DNA of 64,000 nt from Paenimyroides ummariense (GTDB taxonomy: Bacteria; Bacteroidota; Bacteroidia; Flavobacteriales; Flavobacteriaceae): NCBI RefSeq assembly GCF_900115115.1, contig NZ_FOVI01000004.1, forward strand, positions 62,001 to 126,000, written 5' to 3'. Positions 1 through 8,568 of this stretch are shown piece by piece (within the stretch, counting starts at the first letter, position 1; each line of letters begins with the position of its first letter). Under the pieces are notes generated by a model. It did no database searches. It had not been told where the DNA came from and was given only the letters and a program-made list of their open reading frames with translations. Position numbers and translations under genes: made by a program.

Positions 1-345
1 GAACGGTTGATTATTTTAATGGAACGTATCGATTTGCAAAAATTAGTGGTTCGTGTAGCACCAATATCGACTCTAAAACAAGATTACGCATCGTTTTTAA
101 TTCAGAATATTGATCAGGAATACGATTTTAATATTTCGCAACAATTATATGTTTCAGAAGAAGCTTGGGCGTTAATCGCAACGGCTAAACAAACAATTAT
201 TCAGCAAATTTTAAAAACAAGTTTAAAAGAAGAAGTTATTAATGCAGATGATTTACAAAGAAATCTTTTGCAAAATAAAGAAGTTAATTCGGTTACGGAT
301 TTGGCAAAAAACAGATTAAAACAAGAATTTAAAAGTTTGGTTTAA
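1..345 (+). CDS. Hypothetical protein, 5' end outside the window
   Basis: The reading frame is open from base 1, so only the C-terminal part (about 114 residues) of a longer protein is visible; an internal TTG at base 7 or ATG at base 19 could start a shorter product, but nothing supports that. The visible part is soluble, rich in Leu, Gln and Lys, and looks mostly helical, with no motif that I recognise. The following gene starts 35 bases downstream on the same strand. Function unknown. Confidence 0.55.
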   Translation, partial: ERLIILMERIDLQKLVVRVAPISTLKQDYASFLIQNIDQEYDFNISQQLYVSEEAWALIATAKQTIIQQILKTSLKEEVINADDLQRNLLQNKEVNSVTDLAKNRLKQEFKSLV

Positions 346-380
346 TTTTTGATTTATTTAAATAATTAAAAGCTAAAATT

Positions 381-578
381 ATGAAGAAGCTACTAACAAT
401 TTTGGGAATTGCCTTTTTAGCAAGTTGCGAATCATCAGATTCTTGTCACTGCGAAGTTTTTGAAAATATTGGAACGGAAGAAAAACCTCAATTAAGATAT
501 ATCGGCAGTTTAGATGGTAATTGCGATGGCGTAACTAAAGAAGAAGAAAAAGTTTACCAAAGCGTAAGCTGTGATTAA
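381..578 (+). CDS. Small cysteine-rich lipoprotein
   Basis: A 65-residue protein with a short signal peptide ending in lipobox LASC, so Cys16 would be the lipidated residue. The mature part is only about 50 residues and carries several cysteines (a CHC motif near residue 22 and two more near the C-terminus), which suggests disulfides in the periplasm. I do not recognise a family. It is followed at once by a strong terminator hairpin that overlaps its stop codon, so it ends a transcription unit. The coding call rests on the convincing lipoprotein signal. Confidence 0.7.
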   Translation: MKKLLTILGIAFLASCESSDSCHCEVFENIGTEEKPQLRYIGSLDGNCDGVTKEEEKVYQSVSCD

Positions 579-603
579 AGATGTTCGGTTGAACATCTTT
601 TTT
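577..603 (+). terminator. Rho-independent terminator after the small lipoprotein
   Basis: A perfect 10-base stem (AAAGATGTTC at 577-586, GAACATCTTT at 591-600) with loop GGTT and a run of T that starts within the stem. Confidence 0.85.
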
Positions 604-651
604 AATTTCCCTTATTTTTCATATATTCGCTAAACCTAAAAGTAAAGATAT

Positions 652-1848
652 ATGAAATTTGGAATTATCCGCGAAGGTAAAACTCCACCAGACAAACGCG
701 TTGTTTTTTCTCCACAAGAATTATTATCAGTAAAAAACACGTATCCAACCGCCACATTTAAAGTAGAAAGTTCACCGATAAGAGTATTTAAAGATGAAGA
801 ATACCAAGCATTAGGTTTCGATGTTAGCGATGATATGACCGATTGTGATGTGCTTTTTGGAGTTAAAGAAGTTCCTGTAGATCAGTTAATTACTAACAAA
901 ACGTATTTCTTTTTTTCTCATACCATTAAAAAACAAGCATACAATAAAAAGTTGTTACAAGCATGTTTACAGAAAAATATTCGACTAATTGACCATGAAA
1001 CGTTGGTTGATATAAATGGTACACGTTTGATTGGTTTTGGTCGTTATGCCGGAATTGTTGGTGCTTACAACGCTTTTAGAGCCTTTGGAATTAAGTTTGA
1101 ATTGTTCAACCTGAAAAAAGCCGAAGAATTAAAATCTCAAAACGATTTAATTGAACGTTTAAACAGAGCCTACCTACCGCCTATCAAAGTTGTTTTAACC
1201 GGTAAAGGTAAAGTTGGTTTTGGTGCGAAGGAAATTTTAGATGGCATGAAAATGAAAGAGGTTTCAATTGAAAAATTCTTGACTAAAGAGTTTGATGAGC
1301 CTGTTTACGTTCATATTGATGTGGAAGATTATTACAGAAAAATTGATGGTACCGAAGGATCTTTTGAAGATTTTAAAAAGAATCCGTCAGCTTACGAAAG
1401 TGATTTTGAAAAATTCTCGAAAGTTGCAGATATTTTTATTGCAGGACATTTTTATAAAGACGGATCGCCTAAAATATTAACCAAAGAAATGCTTAACAGT
1501 GCCCATAACAATATTAAAGTTGTAGCAGATATTTCTTGTGATATTGATGGGCCGATTGATAGTACCATTCGTGTTTCTACAATTGCCGATCCTATTTACG
1601 GTTATTATCCGCGCGAAAATAAAGAAGTTTCGGTAGATCATCCCGCAGCAGTTGTTGTTATGGCGGTTGATAATTTACCGTGTGAACTACCTAAAGATGC
1701 CAGCGAAGGTTTCGGTGAAATGTTTATACAGCATATTATTCCTGCATTTTTTAATAACGATAAAGATCAGATTTTAGAAAGAGGAACAATTTGTGAAAAT
1801 GGTAAGTTAACCGAACGTTTTTCTTATCTTGAAGATTTTGTAAAGTAA
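652..1848 (+). CDS. Saccharopine dehydrogenase (L-lysine-forming)/alanine dehydrogenase-type NAD(P) oxidoreductase
   Basis: A 398-residue protein of the alanine dehydrogenase/transhydrogenase N-terminal superfamily. The N-terminal half resembles yeast Lys1: GVKEVP near residue 70 and FFFSHTIKK near residue 87 match the positions of the catalytic Lys and His of lysine-forming saccharopine dehydrogenase, and GFGRYAGIVGAY near residue 125 matches a conserved glycine-rich stretch. A nucleotide-binding stretch with GKGKVGFGA follows near residue 185. Such enzymes interconvert saccharopine with lysine and 2-oxoglutarate; flavobacterial copies are often labelled simply NAD(P)-dependent oxidoreductase, so the substrate is not certain. 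The neighbouring genes give no pathway clue. An ATG 50 bases past a terminator starts it. Confidence 0.8.
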   Translation: MKFGIIREGKTPPDKRVVFSPQELLSVKNTYPTATFKVESSPIRVFKDEEYQALGFDVSDDMTDCDVLFGVKEVPVDQLITNKTYFFFSHTIKKQAYNKKLLQACLQKNIRLIDHETLVDINGTRLIGFGRYAGIVGAYNAFRAFGIKFELFNLKKAEELKSQNDLIERLNRAYLPPIKVVLTGKGKVGFGAKEILDGMKMKEVSIEKFLTKEFDEPVYVHIDVEDYYRKIDGTEGSFEDFKKNPSAYESDFEKFSKVADIFIAGHFYKDGSPKILTKEMLNSAHNNIKVVADISCDIDGPIDSTIRVSTIADPIYGYYPRENKEVSVDHPAAVVVMAVDNLPCELPKDASEGFGEMFIQHIIPAFFNNDKDQILERGTICENGKLTERFSYLEDFVK

Positions 1849-1880
1849 TATTTATCAACTAACAATTAAAATATACAACT

Positions 1881-2267
1881 ATGAAAAAAATCGTTTTAAT
1901 GCTAACTGTTCTTTTAAGTATTTCAGTTAATGCACAAGAAAGTCAAGCAGATGGAAGAAGAATAGATGCAAAGGCGTTGATAGAAAAAACACATAAAACG
2001 CCCATTCTAATCGATGTTAGAACACCTGAAGAATACAGAGAAGGAACAATACCGGGAGCAATGAGTTTGAATATTCATAGCGAAGACTTTAAACGTGCAA
2101 CTGAATTTTTACCGAGAGAACGAGAAATTATTGTTTTTTGTCAATCAGGTGACAGAAGTAACGAAGCCTTTGAAATGCTAAAATCTTTAGGTTTTAAAAA
2201 TGTATCGCAGCTTATAGGTGGCTATGAAGTTTGGAGAAAAGCAAATGAACAACGTAAGGACAAATAA
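1881..2267 (+). CDS. Secreted rhodanese-like domain protein
   Basis: A 128-residue protein with an N-terminal signal peptide (hydrophobic residues 4-15, cleavage likely after VNA). A single rhodanese domain follows: the DVRTPEEYREG motif near residue 45 and the active-site loop CQSGDRS near residue 90, whose Cys would carry the persulfide, then GGYEVWRK at the C-terminus. Single-domain periplasmic rhodaneses move sulfur or act in thiol redox; the real acceptor is unknown. It starts 32 bases after the oxidoreductase and could be co-transcribed. Confidence 0.88.
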   Translation: MKKIVLMLTVLLSISVNAQESQADGRRIDAKALIEKTHKTPILIDVRTPEEYREGTIPGAMSLNIHSEDFKRATEFLPREREIIVFCQSGDRSNEAFEMLKSLGFKNVSQLIGGYEVWRKANEQRKDK

Positions 2268-2313
2268 TTCTACTTTTAAGATTTCTATAAGAATTTATCT
2301 GTTTTAAATTGAA

Positions 2314-2321
2314 TATATTTG
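2314..2321 (+). promoter_or_regulatory. Candidate -7 promoter box (TATATTTG)
   Basis: A perfect match to the Bacteroidota -7 consensus TAnnTTTG, 29 bases before the DUF4834 gene. No good -33 TTG lies at the expected distance, so this is only half of a promoter signature. Confidence 0.35.
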
Positions 2322-2349
2322 ACTATAATTTCTTAAAAAACAAATAAAA

Positions 2350-2628
2350 ATGGACCACGCGTCTTTTCTAAGTTTTATAAAAACCGTTTTAATCATTATA
2401 TTGGTTTACTACTTATTTAAGTTTGCCTTTAAATTGTTTGCGCCTTATTTATTGAATAAAGCAGTGAGTAAAGTTTCAGAAAATTTTCAGAAACAACAGC
2501 AAGCATATCAAAATCAGAATAGTCAACAAACACAACAACCCGATTTTGAAACGGAATTAAAACAAAATAAAATACCTAAAGAACGTAAAAAAGTTGGAGA
2601 ATATATCGACTTTGAAGAAGTTGATTAA
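2350..2628 (+). CDS. DUF4834-family small membrane protein
   Basis: A 92-residue protein with one N-terminal transmembrane segment (about residues 8-32), then a Gln/Asn-rich linker (residues 48-65) and a charged C-terminus ending GEYIDFEEVD. This layout matches the DUF4834 family common in Flavobacteriia, whose function is unknown. It has its own possible -7 box just upstream and a strong terminator downstream, so it may be a single-gene unit between the rhodanese and the YfhO-type gene. Confidence 0.75.
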   Translation: MDHASFLSFIKTVLIIILVYYLFKFAFKLFAPYLLNKAVSKVSENFQKQQQAYQNQNSQQTQQPDFETELKQNKIPKERKKVGEYIDFEEVD

Positions 2629-2633
2629 TAATT

Positions 2634-2661
2634 AAGTCTTGCAATGCAAGACTTTTTTTTT
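2634..2661 (+). terminator. Rho-independent terminator
   Basis: A perfect 9-base stem (AAGTCTTGC at 2634-2642, GCAAGACTT at 2646-2654) with a 3-base loop, followed by eight or nine T. It ends the DUF4834 unit. Confidence 0.88.
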
Positions 2662-2707
2662 ACCGTTTCCCAAATAATAAGTACATTTAGCATCAAATTT
2701 ATGTACT

Positions 2708-5152
2708 ATGAAAAATTTTAAAAACTATGTGCCTCATATTTTAGCAATATTGGGTTTTGTAGTTGTTGCTTTAGCTTATTTTTATCCGGTACTTTCGGGT
2801 AAGCAAATCTTTCAGTCCGATATTGTTCAATACACCGGAATGGCTAAAGAATTAAATGATTTTCGCCAGACTAATAATGAAGAAACGTATTGGGTTAACA
2901 ATGCGTTCGGCGGAATGCCAACGTATCAGTTAGGTGCAAAATATCCACATAATTACATAAAAGAATTAGACTATGTTATTCGTTTTCTTCCACGACCGGC
3001 AGATTACGTTTTCTTATATTTCATTGGGTTTTACCTGCTGCTTTTAACTTATAAAGTAAAACCTTTAAAAGCTTTTATCGGCGCTTTATTGTTTGGTTTT
3101 TCAACTTACTTAATTGTGATTTTAGGAGCCGGGCACAACGCAAAAGCCCATGCAATTGCTTATATGCCATTGGTTTTAGCAGGAGTTCATCTAGTTTTTA
3201 GAAAAAAATATCTCTTGGGTGGAATTCTTACTATGATTGCTGCTGCTTTGGAAATATCAGCAAACCACTTTCAAATGACCTATTATTTGTTGATCTTTTT
3301 AGTAATTGTAACCATCTATTATTCGGTTTATTACATCAAACAGAAAGAGATTTCTGCCTTACTAAAAATGTTCGGAATCTTTGCAATTGCCGGTATTTTA
3401 ACCATAGGTTTAAATGCGACCAATTTAATGGCAACATCAGAATACGCGAAATTCAGTACCCGAAGCAATAGCGAATTAACCATTGCACCAGACGGTTCCC
3501 CTAAAGAATCTACAAACGCAATGACACACGAATACATTACCGAATACAGTTACGGCATTTTTGAAACGTTCAACTTATTAGTGCCTAGAATTACGGGTGG
3601 CGGAAACGGTGAAAACATCGGCACAAATTCAAATACTTACAAATACGTTTCTACCTTTTTACAGTCGCAAGGTTACGATCCTGCTCCGGCACAACAATTC
3701 GCAGACCACGCGCCTACTTATTGGGGAAAACAGCCAATTGTAGCAGCACCGGCATACATTGGCGCAGTTGTCTTGTTTTTGGCTTTGTTATGCTTTTTTG
3801 TTGATGACCGAAAAATAAAATATTATTTAGGTGCAGGTGCAGGTGTTTCAATCGCTTTATCTTGGGGACACAATTTCTTTTTGACCGATTTTTTAATTGA
3901 TACGTTACCACTTTACAATAAATTCCGCGCTATAACATCAATTCAAGTGATTGCAGAATTATGTTTCCCAATATTGGCAATTTTAGGTTTACAGGCATTC
4001 TTTAAAGCATCAAAAGAAGAACAATTCAAAGCAATAAAAATGTCGGGAATTGTTTTTGCAGGAATACTCGTTTTATTGTTTGTTTTAAAAGGAATGATGG
4101 ATTTTGAAGGATCGAACGATTCATACTATGCACAGGTTTTTCAAGACGGCGGATCAGGTTTTATCAGTGCTTTAATTGACGACCGTAAAGCAATGTACAC
4201 CAAAGACTTATTGCGCACTTTATTGTTTGTAGCTTTAGCGGCTGCGGCTTTATGGGCTTACAACAAAGAAAAACTAAATGCCAAAACCGCGGTTATTATT
4301 GTTGGTTTATTGGGTGTTATTGATTTGGTGGCGATTGATACCAATTACGTTAACAAAGACAATTTTGTCTCAAAACAGCAGGTTGAAACACCATTTCAAG
4401 CAACTCCGGCAGATCAACAGATATTGTCAGATAAATCTCAATTTAGAGTTTTTGAACAACAAGGCGGTTTCAGCAGCGCGCGCAGCTCGTTCTTTCATCA
4501 TTCGTTAGGCGGATATCATGCGGCAAAACCTAAAAAAGTTCAGGATTTGTTTGATTATCAGATCGCTCAACAAAATCTGGAAGTTTTGAATATGTTGAAT
4601 GTGAAGTACATCATTGGTAAAAACGAAGAAGGAGCCGATATTCCATTGCAAAATCCGGAAGCGAACGGAAACGCTTGGTTTGTTAAGAATATTCAGAAAG
4701 TTGCGAATGCCGATGAAATGATGGAAGCAATGAAATCGTTCAAATCAAAAGAAACTGCGTTGGTTTATAATACTGTGAATGTTCCAAAAACGACTTTTAC
4801 TGCTGATAGTTTAGCACAAATTAAACTGACTAATTACCAACCAAACAAGTTAGAATATCAAACAAATAATCAGTCAGACGGATTTGCTGTTTTTTCTGAA
4901 ATTTATTATCCAAAAGGATGGAATATTTCGATTGATGGTAAGCCAGCCGAAATGGTCGAAGTAAATTATACGTTGCGCGGTTTGAACATTCCTGCAGGAA
5001 ATCATAAAATAGTATTTTCGTTTGAACCAGAAGTTGTTAAAACAGGAAGCACTATTTCGTTAATAGCATCAATCATTGCGTTCTTGATTGTAGCTGCGGG
5101 AATATTTTTTGCAACAAGAAATAAAAACGAAGAAAAAGTGCAAAATATATAA
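2708..5152 (+). CDS. YfhO-family multispanning membrane protein
   Basis: An 814-residue inner-membrane protein with about a dozen hydrophobic segments: one near residues 11-28, clusters from about 95 to 250, 345-470 and 500-550, and one last segment near residues 785-805. Between them lies a large extracytoplasmic part (about residues 560-780). The family (YfhO, bacterial membrane protein) has a GT-C glycosyltransferase-like architecture; Bacillus YfhO is linked to glycosylation of lipoteichoic acid. The substrate in Bacteroidota is unknown. Its stop codon shares one base with the start of crcB (TAATG), so the two are translationally coupled. Confidence 0.82.
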   Translation: MKNFKNYVPHILAILGFVVVALAYFYPVLSGKQIFQSDIVQYTGMAKELNDFRQTNNEETYWVNNAFGGMPTYQLGAKYPHNYIKELDYVIRFLPRPADYVFLYFIGFYLLLLTYKVKPLKAFIGALLFGFSTYLIVILGAGHNAKAHAIAYMPLVLAGVHLVFRKKYLLGGILTMIAAALEISANHFQMTYYLLIFLVIVTIYYSVYYIKQKEISALLKMFGIFAIAGILTIGLNATNLMATSEYAKFSTRSNSELTIAPDGSPKESTNAMTHEYITEYSYGIFETFNLLVPRITGGGNGENIGTNSNTYKYVSTFLQSQGYDPAPAQQFADHAPTYWGKQPIVAAPAYIGAVVLFLALLCFFVDDRKIKYYLGAGAGVSIALSWGHNFFLTDFLIDTLPLYNKFRAITSIQVIAELCFPILAILGLQAFFKASKEEQFKAIKMSGIVFAGILVLLFVLKGMMDFEGSNDSYYAQVFQDGGSGFISALIDDRKAMYTKDLLRTLLFVALAAAALWAYNKEKLNAKTAVIIVGLLGVIDLVAIDTNYVNKDNFVSKQQVETPFQATPADQQILSDKSQFRVFEQQGGFSSARSSFFHHSLGGYHAAKPKKVQDLFDYQIAQQNLEVLNMLNVKYIIGKNEEGADIPLQNPEANGNAWFVKNIQKVANADEMMEAMKSFKSKETALVYNTVNVPKTTFTADSLAQIKLTNYQPNKLEYQTNNQSDGFAVFSEIYYPKGWNISIDGKPAEMVEVNYTLRGLNIPAGNHKIVFSFEPEVVKTGSTISLIASIIAFLIVAAGIFFATRNKNEEKVQNI

Positions 5153-5505
5153 TGAATATTTTAGGATTGGCGATAGCCGGTGCAATTGGAACTGTTTGCA
5201 GATACGAGATCGGAAAGATTATAACGTATCAGCAATTTCCTGTTGCAACCTTATTCATAAACACATTAGGAAGCCTTTTATTAGGCTTTCTTTTTGTTAA
5301 ATACGCAGCAAACCAACAACAGTTATTCGTGATTTTAGGAATTGGTTTTTGTGGCGGATTCACAACTTTTTCTACCTTTTCGTTTGATTTGTTTAAAATG
5401 CTGCAAACCCAGCAATATTTTAATTTTGCAACGTATTTAAGTCTTTCGATTGTTTTAGGATTGGTCGGAGTTTTTATTGGAACGTATTTAGCCAAATTAA
5501 TTTAA
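5152..5505 (+). CDS. crcB: CrcB/Fluc fluoride ion channel
   Basis: A 117-residue membrane protein with four transmembrane helices, normal length for the family. Diagnostic stretches are GTVCRYEIGK (residues 13-22), the NTLGSLLLGF motif with the pore Asn near residue 42, and GFCGGFTTFSTFSFDLF (about residues 64-80), which holds the conserved GGxTTFST and phenylalanine-box residues. Fluc proteins work as dual-topology dimers that expel fluoride. Only one copy is seen, which fits a homodimer. I see no fluoride riboswitch; expression would come from the upstream YfhO-type gene. Confidence 0.93.
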   Translation: MNILGLAIAGAIGTVCRYEIGKIITYQQFPVATLFINTLGSLLLGFLFVKYAANQQQLFVILGIGFCGGFTTFSTFSFDLFKMLQTQQYFNFATYLSLSIVLGLVGVFIGTYLAKLI

Positions 5506-5582
5506 TCATCATGAAAAAAAGTAGAAAAGGTATAATGAAACTACTTTTATAATATTTTAAATTTTATACAATTTTTACTAAG

Positions 5583-6437
5583 ATGAAAAAGAAAATATTA
5601 TTTTTAATTGTGCTTTTACCTATATCCTCCTCCTATTCTCAATCAAATGATACAGAAGCCGCACTATATAATGTAGGCTTCGGTGGAATTACAGGAGCAA
5701 TTGGTGCTGTGATAAATAAAAAACCTGAAGAGAAACTTGGTAAAGTTCTTTTAAAAGGGCTTTGGCAGGGAGCTTTAGGAGGATATGTTACTTTTGAAAG
5801 CAAACGTATTATTAGACACGCTTGGAAAGAAGAAGATTGGAAGTTATATTGGGCATCAAAATTTGTTAATGCGGCAGGCAATTCTATAAAAGAGAATGCG
5901 GCAAATAACAGAGATTTTTGGGAACAATGGAATTTAACGGTTGGCTTTAATAGAATTGAATTTCACACAAAAGACGAGTTTAAAGTTCATTATAAAGTGA
6001 TGCCAATTTCTGCTGTTTATACCATTGATGCTTTTACTAGATTTAGATTCGATGCAAAATCTTCTCTAAACTACGGTCAATTTATTTTTAGAAGAAATGA
6101 CCCCGCCGGTAATGACTATGCGTATGCTACTGCTGGATATATAGCATTTAACGAAGCGTATTTATCACAGCGGTCTTCCTTTAATCAAATAATTGCTCAC
6201 GAAATAATTCATATATATCAAAACGATGATTTCTTTTTTGTAAACAGCTTTTATCATAAACCGTTAAAAAATATTTTTGAAAACAAAGAAACTTTAAAAA
6301 AGATAGATTCATACATTTATTATGATTTTCATTTAATACCGTTGAGAGCAACTTATTTGTTAGAATCTAAAAAAAGCAATTACTATGATAATTATCTAGA
6401 GCATGAAGCAGGTTATTACTCGAACACGCTTAGATAA
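5583..6437 (+). CDS. Secreted/outer-membrane-associated protein with HEIIH zinc-site motif
   Basis: A 284-residue protein with a signal peptide (residues 1-19, cleavage near YSQS). The segment at residues 30-65 is glycine-rich and hydrophobic (GFGGITGAIGAVI, GLWQGALGGYV). A zinc-metalloprotease-like HEIIH motif sits at residues 206-210, and a Glu-rich EHEAGYYS near residue 275 could give a third ligand, as in gluzincins; that is inference. I do not recognise a named family. The gene stands alone after crcB; a weak hairpin lies between them (5517-5548). The protein may be a protease or may only keep the fold. Confidence 0.72.
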   Translation: MKKKILFLIVLLPISSSYSQSNDTEAALYNVGFGGITGAIGAVINKKPEEKLGKVLLKGLWQGALGGYVTFESKRIIRHAWKEEDWKLYWASKFVNAAGNSIKENAANNRDFWEQWNLTVGFNRIEFHTKDEFKVHYKVMPISAVYTIDAFTRFRFDAKSSLNYGQFIFRRNDPAGNDYAYATAGYIAFNEAYLSQRSSFNQIIAHEIIHIYQNDDFFFVNSFYHKPLKNIFENKETLKKIDSYIYYDFHLIPLRATYLLESKKSNYYDNYLEHEAGYYSNTLR

Positions 6438-6465
6438 TTAATACCTGTTTATAAAAGCACAAATT

Positions 6466-7749
6466 ATGAAAAAAGTACTCATTATAGCATATTATTGGCC
6501 GCCTGCAGGTGGTCCGGGTGTGCAGCGTTGGTTGAAATTTGTAAAATATCTGCCCGATTTTGACATTGAACCTATTGTATATGTTCCCGAAAATGCTACG
6601 TACCCAATTATCGATCAAGATCTGGTAAATCAAGTTAATAAAAATGTAACTGTCTTAAAGCAACCTATTAAAGAACCTTACAAATTAGCTTCGATATTTT
6701 CTAAAAAAAGTACTACTACCATTAGTTCCGGGATTATAAAAGCAGAGAAAAAACAGTCGTTTATAGAGAAAATACTGCTTTATGTTCGTGGTAACTTCTT
6801 TATTCCCGATGCACGAGTTGGCTGGGTAAATCCTTCGGTTGACTATTTATCGAATTACGTTAAAACAAATGCTGTCGATGTGATTATCACGACTGGTCCG
6901 CCACACAGCATGCATTTAATTGGTTTAGAATTACAGAGAAGATTCGCTGTTAAATGGATTGCAGATTTTCGTGATCCGTGGACATCAATTGGATATCATA
7001 AAGAATTAAAACTGACAGATAAATCGGCTCAAAAACATAAAGATTTAGAACGTTTGGTTTTAACAAAAGCCGATACCATTCTTACCACAAGCTATACCAC
7101 AAAACTGGAATTTGCAGAAATCACTCAAAAGCCTATTCACGTAATAACGAATGGTTACGATATTGAAACGATTGAAAAACCAGCAATGGATCAAAAGTTT
7201 ACAATTAGTCATATTGGTTCGTTGTTGTCAAAAAGAAATCCGCATATTCTGTGGCAAGCTTTAAATGAAATTTTACAAGAGAACGATCAGTTTCGATCTG
7301 ATTTTCAATTACAGTTAATTGGTAAAGTAAGTTCGGAAATTATTGATACCATTAAAGAATTTAAATTAGATGCTTATCTGAATGTTTTAGGATACGTATC
7401 GCATACGGAAGCGTTGAAATACCAACGCAGTTCACAAGTTTTATTGTTGATAGAAATTGATTCGTTCGAAACTATCGGAATAATTCCCGGAAAATTATTT
7501 GAATACATGGCAGCCGAACGCCCAATTTTAGCCATTGGACCTAAGCAAAGTGATGTTGAAAAGATCATAAAAGATACCAACGCCGGCAAGTATTTTAATT
7601 ACGATAATTTGCAAGAAGTAAAACAGTATATTTTAGATTGTTATGAGAAATATCAACAGAACAATTTAAAAGTTCACGGTATTGGTCTGCAATATTTCAG
7701 TCGAAAAAAATTGACAGAAAAATTAGCTGGCGTTATTAAAAATATATAA
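6466..7749 (+). CDS. Glycosyltransferase, GT4-like
   Basis: A 427-residue cytoplasmic or membrane-associated glycosyltransferase of the GT-B fold. The N-terminus MKKVLIIAYYWPPAGGPGV with the glycine-rich acceptor-domain loop is typical. IADFRDPW near residue 165 is a conserved family stretch. The C-terminal donor domain has HIGSLLSKRNP near residue 250 and IPGKLFEYMAAERPIL near residue 345, the region that binds the nucleotide sugar. It probably adds sugars to surface polysaccharide or lipid, but no polysaccharide cluster surrounds it. It starts 28 bases after the HEIIH gene. Confidence 0.87.
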   Translation: MKKVLIIAYYWPPAGGPGVQRWLKFVKYLPDFDIEPIVYVPENATYPIIDQDLVNQVNKNVTVLKQPIKEPYKLASIFSKKSTTTISSGIIKAEKKQSFIEKILLYVRGNFFIPDARVGWVNPSVDYLSNYVKTNAVDVIITTGPPHSMHLIGLELQRRFAVKWIADFRDPWTSIGYHKELKLTDKSAQKHKDLERLVLTKADTILTTSYTTKLEFAEITQKPIHVITNGYDIETIEKPAMDQKFTISHIGSLLSKRNPHILWQALNEILQENDQFRSDFQLQLIGKVSSEIIDTIKEFKLDAYLNVLGYVSHTEALKYQRSSQVLLLIEIDSFETIGIIPGKLFEYMAAERPILAIGPKQSDVEKIIKDTNAGKYFNYDNLQEVKQYILDCYEKYQQNNLKVHGIGLQYFSRKKLTEKLAGVIKNI

Positions 7750-7754
7750 AATAA

Positions 7755-7784
7755 AAGGAGTTTACCCAAAAAAGTAAACTCCTT
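7755..7784. terminator. Bidirectional terminator between glycosyltransferase gene and pst operon
   Basis: A perfect 11-base stem (AAGGAGTTTAC at 7755-7765, GTAAACTCCTT at 7774-7784). The T-rich flank is on the minus-strand side, so it best serves the pst operon; it also lies at the end of the convergent glycosyltransferase gene. Confidence 0.78.
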
Positions 7785-7821
7785 CCTAAACACACTTTTG
7801 CGAAAAAATGAATTTTAAAAA

Positions 7822-8568
7822 TTATCCAAAATAACCGCTGATGTAATTCGCTGTCATTTCGTTTTTAGGATGATTAAAAATTTCATCGGTTGTACCTTCT
7901 TCCTTCACTTCTCCCAAATACATAAACACGGTTTTATCGGCAATGCGTTGGGCTTGTTGCATATTGTGTGTAACAATAACAATGGTATATTTCTTTTTTA
8001 AATGCTTAATTAATTCCTCAATTTTCAAGGTACTCACCGGATCTAAAGCAGAACAAGGTTCATCCATTAAAATAACTTCTGGTCGCAAAGCTACTGCACG
8101 AGCAATACACAAACGCTGCTGCTGACCGCCCGATAAACGTGTTGCCGGCATTTTTAAATCGTTCTTAACTTCGTCCCACAAATACGCCTCTTCCAACGCT
8201 TTTTGAACAACTTCTTTATTACAAGGTAAATTATTGATTTTTAATCCGTACGCAATGTTTTCGTAAATACTTTTTGGAAACGGATTTGCCTTTTGAAAAA
8301 CCATTCCGATACGTTTGCGGATTTCTGTAACAGGAACATGTCTGTCATAAAGATCTAATTCTTCCAAATGAAGTGATCCGTTAATTTTTGCATCGGGAAA
8401 CAAATCGTGCATACGATTAAAACTACGTAACAACGTACTTTTTCCACAACCCGATGGACCTATTAAAGCTGTAATTTCGTGCTCTGCAAAAGAAACACTA
8501 ATATTTTTTAAAACATGTTTCTCTCCGAAACTAATGTTTAGATTTTCTGCTGATAATTTAGTTTTCAT
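7822..8568 (-). CDS. pstB: Phosphate ABC transporter ATPase PstB
   Basis: A 248-residue ABC ATPase, normal length for PstB. It shows Walker A GPSGCGKST (about residues 37-45), the signature LSGGQQQRLCIARA (about 145-158) and Walker B VILMDEPCSALDP (about 164-176), followed by the switch His in IVIVTHNMQQA. It powers high-affinity phosphate uptake with PstSCA. The start overlaps the end of pstA by 11 bases. It is the last gene of the operon; no phoU follows before the terminator. Confidence 0.96.
   Translation of the reverse strand: MKTKLSAENLNISFGEKHVLKNISVSFAEHEITALIGPSGCGKSTLLRSFNRMHDLFPDAKINGSLHLEELDLYDRHVPVTEIRKRIGMVFQKANPFPKSIYENIAYGLKINNLPCNKEVVQKALEEAYLWDEVKNDLKMPATRLSGGQQQRLCIARAVALRPEVILMDEPCSALDPVSTLKIEELIKHLKKKYTIVIVTHNMQQAQRIADKTVFMYLGEVKEEGTTDEIFNHPKNEMTANYISGYFG

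Noticed and set aside
5512..5553. Tiny frame MKKSRKGIMKLLL between crcB and the HEIIH gene
   Set aside because: Thirteen codons overlapping a weak hairpin; no sign of a ribosome site or conservation that I can judge.
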